DNA of 58,943 bases. It comes from Methanobacteriota archaeon. GTDB lineage: Archaea; Thermoplasmatota; Poseidoniia; Poseidoniales; Thalassarchaeaceae. The translations under genes were made by a program, and so were the position numbers. Where the stretch lies: assembly GCA_002718995.2 (NCBI GenBank), contig PBGL02000026.1, positions 1 through 58,943 on the forward strand, in the 5' to 3' direction. Shown in pieces: positions 44,762 through 53,986 of the stretch; position 1 is the first letter of the stretch; each line of letters begins with the position of its first letter. Under the pieces are notes generated by a model. It ran no database searches. It had not been told where the DNA came from and saw only the letters and a program-made list of their open reading frames with translations.

Positions 44762-45814
44762 CTAGTCCAACTTCCACCTGAGGAGAGCTATTGCTCCACC
44801 CATGCCAACTAGCTGCTGTCCTGCGTCATGGTCAACAGAGGCCTGAATGACGGTTCCCCGGGACGATTCTACTTGTCCCACTATGGATTCCCAATCTGAC
44901 TTGCCGTCGCCGGATCTAAGCAGGGATGCGTCGATGACGAGGGTGTCTATTGCACCATGGGATGCCGCCTCTGAAATCGGTACTGAGCCGAATGCGACCG
45001 CCCCTCCCGTGGACATCCTGGTCATCGCCTCCTCTATCGCCCTGACCTCCTTGACGAGAGTATGCTCGCCCAGAACCGAGTCAGCCGCTCCTTCGGCCAG
45101 TACCTCATTCGCAGCAGCTCTGCCGCCTATGGAGGTCGGGGCGTTCGTAATCGTATTCTTGGCGCCCATGGCCCTCATGTCCTTCTCGAAACCCTCTCTT
45201 GCCAGCCCGGGACCGCAAATTACCAGAGGCATTTCGTCGGGGAAAACCATCCTGACCTCCTTGGCGACTCCCTCGGAGAAGCCACGGCGCACCCCGGTGG
45301 AGTCATCGGCCCTTTTCCCTCCGCCCCTCATTGAGAATTGTGAGACATCTCTGATCCCCCTCGCTGTGACCTCGAAAATTAGAATCTCGTCTGACTCGAC
45401 CACGATAAGTCCGGCTTTGGCCCTGGAGCCTGCTGCCAGAGTTTCCTTGAGTAGGTTCAGATCCGCCTTGGGAAGTCCTCCCTCCCTTGTTATCTCGACA
45501 TCGTCTCCCGGAGAGATGACGTGAGTGTGATGGCTGCCTATGTCTATCTTGGCCTCAGTAATCACACCATGCACCCTCAGATTGTCGGTGAATGATTGGA
45601 AGGCTGTCTCTTGCACGTCTAGGACTATCCACATGGGCTTCCTCTCAGCGCTCTTGGCCCTTCCGTCCTCCTTCGTGCCTGTGGTTGAGTCCCTTCGGTG
45701 CGAAAGCATCCCCACTAGTGAGGAGGGCCTGCAGAGCTGGGCCAGTACCCACAAGTCATCCTCGTCCTCGACCCTGAGCTTGACTCCCTCATCGAGGCGC
45801 TTGATTCGGCGCAT
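44762..45814 (-). CDS. pelA: mRNA surveillance protein Pelota
   Basis: 350 residues, eRF1-like without the stop-codon tip. Domain 1 begins MRRIKRLDEGVKLRVED with the DLWVLAQL pattern; the FQSFTDNLRVHGVI and GSHHTHVISPGDDVEI segments are typical. Domains 2 and 3 follow (FEVTARGIRDVSQFSMRGGGKR, LVICGPGLAREGF, GEHTLVKEVRAIEEAMTRM). It works with aEF1A-type GTPase to rescue stalled ribosomes. It starts 11 bp after the fhs stop. Confidence 0.93.
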   Translation of the reverse strand: MRRIKRLDEGVKLRVEDEDDLWVLAQLCRPSSLVGMLSHRRDSTTGTKEDGRAKSAERKPMWIVLDVQETAFQSFTDNLRVHGVITEAKIDIGSHHTHVISPGDDVEITREGGLPKADLNLLKETLAAGSRAKAGLIVVESDEILIFEVTARGIRDVSQFSMRGGGKRADDSTGVRRGFSEGVAKEVRMVFPDEMPLVICGPGLAREGFEKDMRAMGAKNTITNAPTSIGGRAAANEVLAEGAADSVLGEHTLVKEVRAIEEAMTRMSTGGAVAFGSVPISEAASHGAIDTLVIDASLLRSGDGKSDWESIVGQVESSRGTVIQASVDHDAGQQLVGMGGAIALLRWKLD

Positions 45815-45825
45815 ACAATCACTAC

Positions 45826-47541
45826 CTAACTGAAGACCCCAGTTAGCCTGCCGTCCTCGTCCATGTCCATGTCAAGCGCTGCTGGTCTTGTAGGTAGCCC
45901 AGGCATCGTCATCATGGAGCCGCAAATTGCGACTATGAAGCCGGCACCGGCATTGAGCCTAGCCTCCCTCACCTGCAGTGTGAATCCAACAGGGGCGCCG
46001 AGTACCTTCTTGTCGTGACTGAACGAGTATTGCGTCTTCGCCATGCAAACCGGGAGGTTCCCGAAACCCCACTCTTCGAACTTCTTGAGGGCCGCATCAG
46101 CAGATGGGCTGAGGTCCACGGTATGAGCCCCGTATACATTGGTGCCCACTCTGAGGATTGCCTGCTTGGCTGGCATCCCCGGCTCTACAGCTGGGGTGAA
46201 TGGCCTTCCTGCCTCTTCATGGCGTGCACAAGCCTCCACAACGGCATCGGCCAGATCCGCCGCACCCTTGCCCCCCTTTGCGAACCCCTCGAAGAGAACT
46301 ATCTCCTTGGCCCCGGCCTTGAGGGCCTCATCTCGGATTGCATCTATCTCAGCATCCGTGTCCGTAGCGAACCTATTGATGGAAACGACTACTGGAATTG
46401 AGGTTGTGGCCAGGTTTCGCACGTGGCGCCTCATGTTCGAGGCCGCTCCAGCGCGAACCGCATCGACGTTCTCCGTCTCTATTTCCTCATTGGTTGGCCT
46501 CGCTCCGCCGCCTCCTGCAAATCCGCCCCCGTGGAGCTTCATCGAACGTACTGTCACGTTCAGCACTATGCAGCTGGGAGGGACACCTGATGCCAGGGCC
46601 TTGATGTGTAGGGCCTTCTCGGCGCCCATCTCCGCTCCGAATCCGGCTTCAGTTACGACGTAGTCGGCTCTCGAAAGGGCGAGGTCGTCCGCGATAATCG
46701 ACGAGTTCCCATGGGCGATGTTTGCGAATGGCCCACAGTGGACGAATGCAGGATTGCCCTCCAGCGTCTGTACTAGGTTGGGAAGCATGGCTTCCCTTAG
46801 CAGGAGAGCCATGGCTCCCGCTGCCCCTAGATCGTCGGCGGTCACTGGAGTTCCAGACTTCGACTCTGCGACGATGATCCTCCCTAGCCTAGCCCTGAGG
46901 TCCTCGTAACTGCCCGCCAGGGACAGGATTGCCATGACCTCGCTTGCGGCAGTTATGTCGAACCTCTCGGACCTAGTGATTCCTGTGGCTGGACCGCCGA
47001 GCCCGATACTGACGGACCTTAGCGTCCTGTCGTTCATGTCGATGACCCTCGGCCAGAATATCCGGTTGGTATCGATTTTCAGCTCGTTGCCCCTGTGCAG
47101 GTGATTGTCCAGAATCGCCGAGCATAGGTTATGGGCAGAAGTAATCGCATGCAGGTCGCCAGTGAAATGGAGGTTTATCTGCTCCATCGGGAGCACTTGG
47201 GAGTAGCCGCCACCTGCAGCCCCTCCCTTGATCCCGAATACCGGGCCTAGCGATGGCTCCCTGATGACGCAGCACGCATTGTGGCCCTGGAGGTTCAGAC
47301 CCTGGTTGAGGCCGATGGTGGTGACTGTCTTTCCCTCTCCGAAGGGGGTAGGGTTAACGCTGGTGACGAGAATAAGGTGCCCATTGGGGGAATCCCTCTC
47401 TCTAGAGAGCGACTCCCATGACACCTTCGCGATGTGGGGGCCATGCATAATCAAGTCACTGCGCTCAAGTCCGAGCTGTTCAGCCACTGACTCTATCGGC
47501 CCGGGATCGGCCGCGCGAGCAATGTCCAGGTCACTGTCCAT
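45826..47541 (-). CDS. fhs: Formate--tetrahydrofolate ligase
   Basis: 571 residues from the ATG at 47541; the longer frame would overlap aroE. The ATP-binding TPFGEGKTVTTIGLNQGL, REPSLGPVFGIKGGAAGGG, NLHFTGDLHAITSAHNL and EAGFGAEMGAEK are the classic motifs. It makes 10-formyl-THF from formate and ATP for purine synthesis and one-carbon metabolism. Bacterial-type enzymes of this kind are unusual in archaea that use methanopterin, so folate metabolism is implied. It heads an operon with pelA. Confidence 0.94.
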   Translation of the reverse strand: MDSDLDIARAADPGPIESVAEQLGLERSDLIMHGPHIAKVSWESLSRERDSPNGHLILVTSVNPTPFGEGKTVTTIGLNQGLNLQGHNACCVIREPSLGPVFGIKGGAAGGGYSQVLPMEQINLHFTGDLHAITSAHNLCSAILDNHLHRGNELKIDTNRIFWPRVIDMNDRTLRSVSIGLGGPATGITRSERFDITAASEVMAILSLAGSYEDLRARLGRIIVAESKSGTPVTADDLGAAGAMALLLREAMLPNLVQTLEGNPAFVHCGPFANIAHGNSSIIADDLALSRADYVVTEAGFGAEMGAEKALHIKALASGVPPSCIVLNVTVRSMKLHGGGFAGGGGARPTNEEIETENVDAVRAGAASNMRRHVRNLATTSIPVVVSINRFATDTDAEIDAIRDEALKAGAKEIVLFEGFAKGGKGAADLADAVVEACARHEEAGRPFTPAVEPGMPAKQAILRVGTNVYGAHTVDLSPSADAALKKFEEWGFGNLPVCMAKTQYSFSHDKKVLGAPVGFTLQVREARLNAGAGFIVAICGSMMTMPGLPTRPAALDMDMDEDGRLTGVFS

Positions 47542-47604
47542 GCTACTTTGCGACGACAAGTCCGATTTGAAACCTTCATTGCTGACAATTCGGAGGCGCA
47601 CGTA

Positions 47605-48351
47605 GTGACTGGACCGGCGTACTGGGGCATAGCGGGGCACCCCGTCTCACATTCCCTCACCCCGAGGCTCTTCGATTTGGTCGGGAGGCATGTCGGGATT
47701 GAGGGTCCCGAGGCCGTTTTCATCGACGCCAGTGGGATTGAAGAATTCATGTCAAAGGTGTCCGAGATGGAGGGCGATGTCTGGCTGTCCTGCACCGCCC
47801 CCCTCAAGCACTCCCCGCAAGACAGGCTTGGGGTCAGTGGCCCGGAAGGGGTGAATGCGATCAACCAACTCAAGAGGACGGGGGGAGAGTGGTCCGGGAC
47901 CAGTACCGACGGCGCGGGTTTCGTGGCCTCCTGCAGGCACGACGGGATCGACCCCTCTGAGTCGATCCTCAGAATGAGAGGTGGCGGTTCGGCTGCTCGC
48001 TCAATTGCGGCAGCGTGGTCCGAGGCAGGGGGAAGAATCTCCACTGTCGCCGGAAGGAGGGAGCTGGTTGACGGACCATGGTCCGAATCTATCGTGGAGG
48101 GCGGAGACGCGGACATCGCGATTGATCTGGACGCGCCTCCGGGCGGTGGCGAGAGCGTCGACCTCGAGACGGAAAATCAGGTTTCCATCTCCTATGGAGA
48201 TGGGGCGAGCTTCAAGGAATTCGCAGTGAAGATGGTAGCTGCACAGCATCTCGAGGCTTGGAGGGTTCTTTTCGCGCCTGATAAATCGGAGGAGCTGCCT
48301 ACGCTTTCACTCCTCCTCGAGCTTCTTGGAGCCGGTCCCAAGGATGCTTAG
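47605..48351 (+). CDS. aroE: Shikimate dehydrogenase, divergent
   Basis: About 248 residues from the GTG at 47605; a TTG at 47548 is possible. GIAGHPVSHSLTPRLF is the shikimate-binding start, SCTAPLKH carries the catalytic Lys (Lys68), and GTSTDGAGF matches NTDG with its Asp. The nucleotide loop GGGSAARSIA resembles GxGGAAxA. It reduces 3-dehydroshikimate in the shikimate pathway, together with AroA at 1 kb. The C-terminal half is weaker than usual and short. It overlaps the next convergent gene by 45 bp. Confidence 0.8.
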   Translation: MTGPAYWGIAGHPVSHSLTPRLFDLVGRHVGIEGPEAVFIDASGIEEFMSKVSEMEGDVWLSCTAPLKHSPQDRLGVSGPEGVNAINQLKRTGGEWSGTSTDGAGFVASCRHDGIDPSESILRMRGGGSAARSIAAAWSEAGGRISTVAGRRELVDGPWSESIVEGGDADIAIDLDAPPGGGESVDLETENQVSISYGDGASFKEFAVKMVAAQHLEAWRVLFAPDKSEELPTLSLLLELLGAGPKDA

Positions 48352-49179
48352 GGCCAATACCGGTGAAGTCAGGAGCCACCAACTCAGTATCTCCCCCGGA
48401 CCAACTTTCAACTCCCCATGAAACCTAACCAGAGAGTCATAGGCTGGCTCTCCCGGAGAGGGTGGCTGATCTATGACTGCCTGCCTTTCCCCCTCCTCCA
48501 GCAGACCGAGGTCGAAGCCCACGGAGTCGAAGTAGAATGATATCCCAGAAATTTGGACATTGACGTCTCCGCTCTCCTGGTAGTGGGCGAACTGGTCGAC
48601 CCCGACTGAGTTTTGCTGAGTTGCAGTATCGAAACCCCCTGTTGACGAAGACTCTCCTTCGCCGCCGTCCCCGGTTACCCCGAAGTCATAGGCCACTGCA
48701 ACCGGCACGGCGGTCACTATCACGACGGATCCAATGAGCCAAACGACGACTAGCCCAGTCTTGAGTTTCCAACTGGGCCTTATGGAAGACAGGTAAAGGG
48801 CCACGATTAGGGATATCATGGCCAATTGCACGATACTTCTGGACTGATCAAGGCAGGAGCCCTGGCACCCACTGGACTGCGATTCTTCGGAATTGCTAGA
48901 TTCGCCATTCCCGCCGGAACTTCCGCTCTGCCCGTCTTCATCATTGGCCGTTACGTCCTCCCTTTCCACCCAGTAGAGCAGAAGGGGGGTCGCGTTTTCA
49001 ATTGACATCTCGAAGGACTCTTGCTCGCTATCGATGGTATATTCCGTGGAAATAGTTGGCTCTCTCTCGAGCCCCTCGGTGTATGTTCCATTTGCCGATA
49101 TCTCGAACCATGTTCCATTCCATGCCATCAGCAGGAAAAAGGAGGTTAGCGCCAAAGCGGCCTTGTCCTTGTTCTGCAT
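48307..49179 (-). CDS. Membrane protein with Ser/Glu-rich loop, unknown function
   Basis: 290 residues. One helix near the N-terminus (about 6-22), two in the middle (about 118-165) and one near the end (about 262-280). Between helices lie low-complexity Ser/Gly/Glu segments, one with SSGCQGSCLD, probably a disulfide outside the cell. It starts 15 bp after the surface-protein stop on the same strand and may act with it. No family recognised. Confidence 0.6.
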   Translation of the reverse strand: MQNKDKAALALTSFFLLMAWNGTWFEISANGTYTEGLEREPTISTEYTIDSEQESFEMSIENATPLLLYWVEREDVTANDEDGQSGSSGGNGESSNSEESQSSGCQGSCLDQSRSIVQLAMISLIVALYLSSIRPSWKLKTGLVVVWLIGSVVIVTAVPVAVAYDFGVTGDGGEGESSSTGGFDTATQQNSVGVDQFAHYQESGDVNVQISGISFYFDSVGFDLGLLEEGERQAVIDQPPSPGEPAYDSLVRFHGELKVGPGEILSWWLLTSPVLALSILGTGSKKLEEE

Positions 49180-49194
49180 CGTATCACTGAGGGC

Positions 49195-51225
49195 CTATTC
49201 CTCTCTTCTGGGGATGAGCAGGGCTGCGACTCCGAGGATAGATGCGATCGCGAGAGCTCCCAATCCGGGAACGGTGTCGATCTCCTCCTCCCCTGGCGCC
49301 CTGTATGGCTCGAGTGGTTCCTCGTCCTCCCAGTCGAATAGTCCATCGCCGTCGTCATCCTCGTCGAAGAAGTCCAATACCCCATCCTGATCGGTGTCGG
49401 TTTGGTCCAGGTCCGGGAGGAAGTCAGGACCTAGGATGTTGTACAGCTCCTCTACGTCGTGCTTGGACTCGGGGGCTATGTCCCTGATCTCCGTCAGGCC
49501 CAATATGTCTGCCTTCACATCCCTGGCGTCATCTCCATCATGATACTCGAGATTCAGTTCCACGTTGTGCCCCCTGACTCCGAAAATGGATGGGCCTAGG
49601 AGGAGTTCCGATGAGCCATCAGCGTCCTCGTCATTGAGGATCGCAATTCCAACGACCCTTGATTCGTCTGTGTCCCAGAAGAGTATTGCGCAGGATTCCG
49701 CGAGGTCCATCACTGGCTCGCTCGGGACGTTGTCCTCCACCAGCTCCCCCAGTTTCTCCCCGAATGCCTCCATGGTCTTCTGCAGATTTGAGTTGTTCAA
49801 TGCCTCGAACATGTCGACATATTTCTCGATGGCTTCTGAGGAGCCGTCGTTCTCGTCGGAGCCGTCGGAGCAGTCCTCCTCCCCGTCGTTCTCCCAGTGT
49901 GCCGGGATGACCTCGCCGCTGTCGCACGTGAATGTGTCTGAGCTGTCAGACTCGTCGGAGCCGTCGGAGCAGTCTACCTCTCCGTCGTTCTCCCAGTCTG
50001 CGGGTATCTCCTCGCCGCTGTCACAGACGAAAACGCCCCCTTCCCCTTCTCCGGAGATCTCCCCGATCCATGACTCGACCTGCTGCTGCACCACTGAGGA
50101 AAGCTCACTGACCCCGTTGTCGAACGCGGGCATCAGTGACTGCCCCATCATGAAGACCATCCCCATTGGGATCGGGGGGGCTAGTCCGCACTGCACCTCG
50201 GTCGTGGCGTTGTCTATGGTCAGGCTCTCCGTCCCGCCCACGGGTGGGCATTCCCAGTCCCATGCTGCGCCAGACTGAACCTCGAAGGCGTCGCTGAATG
50301 TGCCCTGCCCTGGAACGGAGTCGGAGAGCTGTACGTTGAAGACATCCAGGTTGATTCCGAATTCCTCCGTCGGCAGGCCGTTCATACCAACTGACAACGA
50401 GTAGCTGGTCAAAGTGGAGTAACTGCCCTCGATGATGTCATTCGCATCATTTCGGTCATCATCGGAGTCGTTGTGATCGTCGTGGTCGTCGTGGTCGTCG
50501 TGGTCATCATCGGAGTCGCTGTCGGAGTACGTGGGATCGCTCAGAGCATGCAAGTAGTCCGTCGGCTCATCGACCCTCCACTCGGAGCTCAAGGAGGGAA
50601 TCTCCATCGACAGAGAGTAGCCGAGATCTATCTCCGGTGCCTCGACCTCCCCCGCTGCGATTATCTGGAGATTCATCGAGAGTTCAGCCGAGTCGCTTAC
50701 CTCTCCCATCATCTCCAAATCGGCGCCATAGACCATCATTTCTGAGTCTACGTACTCGGTGTAAGTTGCATCGATGACGAGGACTATCTCCTGAGATGCG
50801 CTGTACCAGACGTCTATGCTCTCCGAGTCATCGTTCCACGCCATTGTGAACCCCGCATCGGCGAGTACTCCGTGCCTCAATGTGAGCTCCGTAACCCTCT
50901 TCGAAACCTGATGGGAGACGCCATGGATATCCTGAATCTCGACGATGTCGGATTCGTCCCACGACTCGATGTAGAAGTGGCTAGACCCGCTGAGTACCTG
51001 ATCGGTTTCCAATGTGAAGCCGGCGTATTCTGCAGCGTCCTCCAGGTCCTCGTTCGCGGCATTGGTATCCACCCCTGTCATGTTCTCGACATCCCCCTCG
51101 AAGTGGGCCCAGTCGTAGGAAAGGCCCCAGATTGAGGAGTGCGCCGGACCCATTGCCGAAGCGGTCGGGGCAAGTGAAGTCAGCATTATCAGGCAAACGA
51201 GCGTTGGCAGAAGCCTGTCTCTCAT
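49195..51225 (-). CDS. Large surface protein with LDLa-like repeats, Ca-binding tail and PGF-CTERM-like anchor
   Basis: 676 residues from the ATG at 51225. A signal peptide ends near TASAMGPA. There is an Asp/His tract at about 240-251 (DDHDDHDDHDDH). Two LDL-receptor class A-like repeats lie at about 398-460, each CDSGE-IPA-W-ENDGE-DCSDGSDE. A thrombospondin-3-type calcium stretch (DTDQDGVLDFFDEDDDGDG) is at about 607-625. The C-terminus VPGLGALAIASILGVAALL plus a short basic tail looks like an archaeosortase PGF-CTERM signal. It is probably exported and anchored at the cell surface. Function unknown. Confidence 0.75.
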   Translation of the reverse strand: MRDRLLPTLVCLIMLTSLAPTASAMGPAHSSIWGLSYDWAHFEGDVENMTGVDTNAANEDLEDAAEYAGFTLETDQVLSGSSHFYIESWDESDIVEIQDIHGVSHQVSKRVTELTLRHGVLADAGFTMAWNDDSESIDVWYSASQEIVLVIDATYTEYVDSEMMVYGADLEMMGEVSDSAELSMNLQIIAAGEVEAPEIDLGYSLSMEIPSLSSEWRVDEPTDYLHALSDPTYSDSDSDDDHDDHDDHDDHNDSDDDRNDANDIIEGSYSTLTSYSLSVGMNGLPTEEFGINLDVFNVQLSDSVPGQGTFSDAFEVQSGAAWDWECPPVGGTESLTIDNATTEVQCGLAPPIPMGMVFMMGQSLMPAFDNGVSELSSVVQQQVESWIGEISGEGEGGVFVCDSGEEIPADWENDGEVDCSDGSDESDSSDTFTCDSGEVIPAHWENDGEEDCSDGSDENDGSSEAIEKYVDMFEALNNSNLQKTMEAFGEKLGELVEDNVPSEPVMDLAESCAILFWDTDESRVVGIAILNDEDADGSSELLLGPSIFGVRGHNVELNLEYHDGDDARDVKADILGLTEIRDIAPESKHDVEELYNILGPDFLPDLDQTDTDQDGVLDFFDEDDDGDGLFDWEDEEPLEPYRAPGEEEIDTVPGLGALAIASILGVAALLIPRREE
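50473..50508. repeat. 9-bp tandem repeat inside the surface protein gene
   Basis: Four copies of a 9-bp unit, consensus GTGGTCGTC on the plus strand, with single-base changes in the first and last copies. On the coding strand it encodes the DDH repeats. Such repeats can change copy number by slippage. Confidence 0.8.
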
Positions 51226-51271
51226 GGGATTGGGGCGTAAGGGTTGTGCTTGAGTGTTGCCCCGTAAAATT

Positions 51272-52822
51272 TCACAGGGGAATATTGCCATGCTTCTTCG
51301 GCGGGACCCATTCCCTCTTGCTCATGAGCGGCTTGAGGGCCTGCACCAGCTTCCTCCTGGTCTCCGATGGCTCGATCACGTCGTCCAGCCAACCATGCCT
51401 GGCTGCCACGTAGGGGTCGCCGAACTTGTTCTTGTACTCGTCAACGAGGCCCTTCCTGACGCTGTCTACGTCATCGGACTCAGACAGCTCCTTTCGATGG
51501 ATTATGTTGACTGCTCCCTCAGCACCCATCACCGCGAGCTCTCCCCCTGGCCACGCGACGTTGTAGTCGGACCCGAGGTGCTTGCAGCTCATGGCGAGGT
51601 ACGCCCCACCATACGCCTTCCTGGTCACGACCGCCATCTTGGGGACGGTGGCCTCGGCATAGGAGAACAGGAGCTTGGCACCGTGCCTGATGATCCCGCC
51701 CCACTCCTGGACAGTTCCAGGGAGGAAGCCGGGGACGTCGACGAACGTCACCAGGGGGATGTTGTAGCAGTCGCACGTCCGTATGAACCGGGCTGCCTTC
51801 ACCGATGCGTCGATGTCGAGGCAGCCGGCGAGAACGCTGGGCTGGTTTCCGATTATGCCAATTGATTGGCCGTCCAGTCTTGCGAACCCTATGACCACGT
51901 TCTCCGCGTAGTCCTGGGACAGCTCCACGAACCTCCCCTCGTCCACGACCTCGGTGATCACCTTGCGCATGTCGTAGGGCTTGTTGGCGTCATCGGGGAC
52001 TATCTTCTCCAGGCCCTTGCAAGCCCTGTCCCAATCATCCCCCGCCCTGAGGACTAGTGGCTCGGCCAGTGTGTGGTCAGGCAGGAATGATAGGATCTCG
52101 GCCGCGATGTCGAATGCGTCCTGCTCATCCTCCGCCACCATGCATGCCACGCCGCTCCTGCTGGCATGCTGCTCCGCACCACCCAGACTGACTTCGTCGA
52201 CCTCTCCCTCTACGATCTCAGGAATCATGTACGGACTTCGCATGAACATGCGGCCGTGCTCCGCACCCAGCACGACGAAGTCGGATAGTCCCGCGGCGAG
52301 GGCGCTAACTCCCGATACAGTGCCCAGAATCAGAGAAATCATCGGTATCCTGCCTGAGCAGGCGACCAGTATGTCGAGTAACTCCCCAGTGGCGCCTAGG
52401 GAAGTGACTCCCTCCTCGACCCTCTGTCCGTCGCCATCCCATATGCCCACGATGGGGAGTTGCGACTTCTCTGCGAACTCCGCGACCTTCGCGACCTTGC
52501 GGGCATGCATCTCACCCATGGTGCCCGAGAAAACCGAGTAGTCCTGCGCGAAGCATACGACCCTCCTGCCATCGATCATCCCGTGGCCTGCGACCACCCC
52601 GTCCCCCAATGGGCGGTGGAGGTGCATGTTGTGGTCCCCGGACCTGTGTTGAACGTACGAGTCGACCTCCACGAAGGACCCATCGTCGAGCAGGGAGGAT
52701 ATCCTCTCCCGAGCCGTCTTCCTCCCCCCTGCCCTGAATTCGCGGAGGCTGGAGCTGTCTCCCGGATTCTCTGCCATCTCCCTCATGGCGTCGAGCTCGT
52801 CGCTTCGCGATGCCTCTGGCAT
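51272..52822 (-). CDS. pccB: Acyl-CoA carboxylase carboxyltransferase subunit (propionyl-CoA carboxylase beta)
   Basis: About 516 residues. GGRKTARERISSLLDDGSF, FAQDYSVFSGTMGEMHARK, VDVPGFLPGTVQEWGGIIRHGAKLL and RKAYGGAYLAMSCKHLG are the hallmarks of biotin-dependent carboxyltransferases. It moves the carboxyl group from biotin to propionyl- or acetyl-CoA. The biotin carboxylase and carrier genes are not in the window. The start is set at the ATG at 52822 after GGTGG; ATG 52849 and TTG 52855 are alternatives. Confidence 0.9.
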   Translation of the reverse strand: MPEASRSDELDAMREMAENPGDSSSLREFRAGGRKTARERISSLLDDGSFVEVDSYVQHRSGDHNMHLHRPLGDGVVAGHGMIDGRRVVCFAQDYSVFSGTMGEMHARKVAKVAEFAEKSQLPIVGIWDGDGQRVEEGVTSLGATGELLDILVACSGRIPMISLILGTVSGVSALAAGLSDFVVLGAEHGRMFMRSPYMIPEIVEGEVDEVSLGGAEQHASRSGVACMVAEDEQDAFDIAAEILSFLPDHTLAEPLVLRAGDDWDRACKGLEKIVPDDANKPYDMRKVITEVVDEGRFVELSQDYAENVVIGFARLDGQSIGIIGNQPSVLAGCLDIDASVKAARFIRTCDCYNIPLVTFVDVPGFLPGTVQEWGGIIRHGAKLLFSYAEATVPKMAVVTRKAYGGAYLAMSCKHLGSDYNVAWPGGELAVMGAEGAVNIIHRKELSESDDVDSVRKGLVDEYKNKFGDPYVAARHGWLDDVIEPSETRRKLVQALKPLMSKREWVPPKKHGNIPL

Positions 52823-52860
52823 GATGCCACCAAGTGCTAGTCGGTTCATCAGCAAGACGG

Positions 52861-53952
52861 CTATTCGACGAATCCCTTCCAGCTTCTCATGTAGTCGACG
52901 AATGTCTCGCTCAGGCCCTGACTGATGAGGTGCGATGAGGAGAAGGGGGGTCTTTGGGGGTCGTATTCGGTGTCTGCCATGTTGGATGCCCAGTCATGGT
53001 GGCCTATGGCTGCCCTCGCGACCGCTATCATGTCGGCTCCATGGCCAATCACCCCCTGGGCATCGGAAGTGGACCATATAGCCCCTGCGGAAATGATCGG
53101 GACCGAGTCACCGACCCTGTCCGAGAACCACTCCGTTAGTGTCCGGGGGTCCTCGGGGAACTCAGACGACCTCCATGAGCAGTCCCAGCATGATATGTGA
53201 AGGAAATCTATTCCGGCGTCGGCGAGGATCTCAGCTAGGTCGAGGCTGTCCTCCAGCCTGACTCCGACCCTCCTGTGCTCAGGAGAAATCCTGACTCCCA
53301 CGAGGAATCCCTCTGGGGCCCTGGACCGGACCTGCTCGATTATCCTCAGCAGGAACCTGGACCTGGATGAGATGTCCCCTCCCCACTCGTCGTCCCTCCT
53401 GTTGGTCGCCTCCCCCAGGAACTGGCATATCAGGTACCCATGCGCGCCATGCAGCTCCACGCCGTCGAATCCAGCTTCGGCACATCTTACCGCTGCATCT
53501 CCGAATGACGAGATGAGGTCTTCGATCTCGTCGTTAGTGACCTCTCTGGATTCCCCTTCCATGCCGTCTGACAGAGGGTTCTGACTGGCGGAGATCGGCT
53601 GTTGCCCGGTTAGGGACTCTGGGGCGCTCATCCCCCCGTGGAATATCTGAGCGAGGCTGATGGCGCCATGACCCCTTATCCCATCTGCTAGCTTGGTGAG
53701 CCCCGGAATGTGGTGGTCGCCCCAAACGCCCATCTCCCCCTTCCAGGACTTCCCCCCTGGAGTCACGTGGGTAGCGGCCGTGGTCACTATCCCGAAGCCC
53801 CCCTGGGCCCTCATCAGAAGCCAGTTGACCTCATCCTCCGAGAGAGTCCCGTCATCGTTGCTCTGCTTGTTGGTCATGGCCGCCAGAACAGCCCTGTTCT
53901 TGGATTCCATCCCGGTTCTGGGGAATACGAAGGGCTCTGCCGGAGAAGGCAT
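52861..53952 (-). CDS. Old Yellow Enzyme-family NADH:flavin oxidoreductase
   Basis: 363 residues, FMN TIM barrel. KNRAVLAAMTNKQSNDDG, AQIFHGGMSA, FDGVELHGAHGYLICQFL (substrate-binding His pair), NRRDDEWGGDISSRSRFLL and the phosphate-binding ISAGAIWSTSDA near the C-terminus. It probably reduces an activated C=C bond. There is no added 4Fe-4S domain as in 2,4-dienoyl-CoA reductase. It precedes pccB by 38 bp, which may link both to acyl-CoA metabolism, but the substrate is not known. Confidence 0.88.
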   Translation of the reverse strand: MPSPAEPFVFPRTGMESKNRAVLAAMTNKQSNDDGTLSEDEVNWLLMRAQGGFGIVTTAATHVTPGGKSWKGEMGVWGDHHIPGLTKLADGIRGHGAISLAQIFHGGMSAPESLTGQQPISASQNPLSDGMEGESREVTNDEIEDLISSFGDAAVRCAEAGFDGVELHGAHGYLICQFLGEATNRRDDEWGGDISSRSRFLLRIIEQVRSRAPEGFLVGVRISPEHRRVGVRLEDSLDLAEILADAGIDFLHISCWDCSWRSSEFPEDPRTLTEWFSDRVGDSVPIISAGAIWSTSDAQGVIGHGADMIAVARAAIGHHDWASNMADTEYDPQRPPFSSSHLISQGLSETFVDYMRSWKGFVE

Positions 53953-53986
53953 GCACTTGGGTCAGTGGACTGGTTTTTCAAGGTAC

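Noticed and set aside
49565-50278. Long plus-strand open frame opposite the surface protein
   Set aside because: Ser/Pro-rich translation mirrors the acidic repeats on the coding strand; no ribosome-binding site or family pattern.
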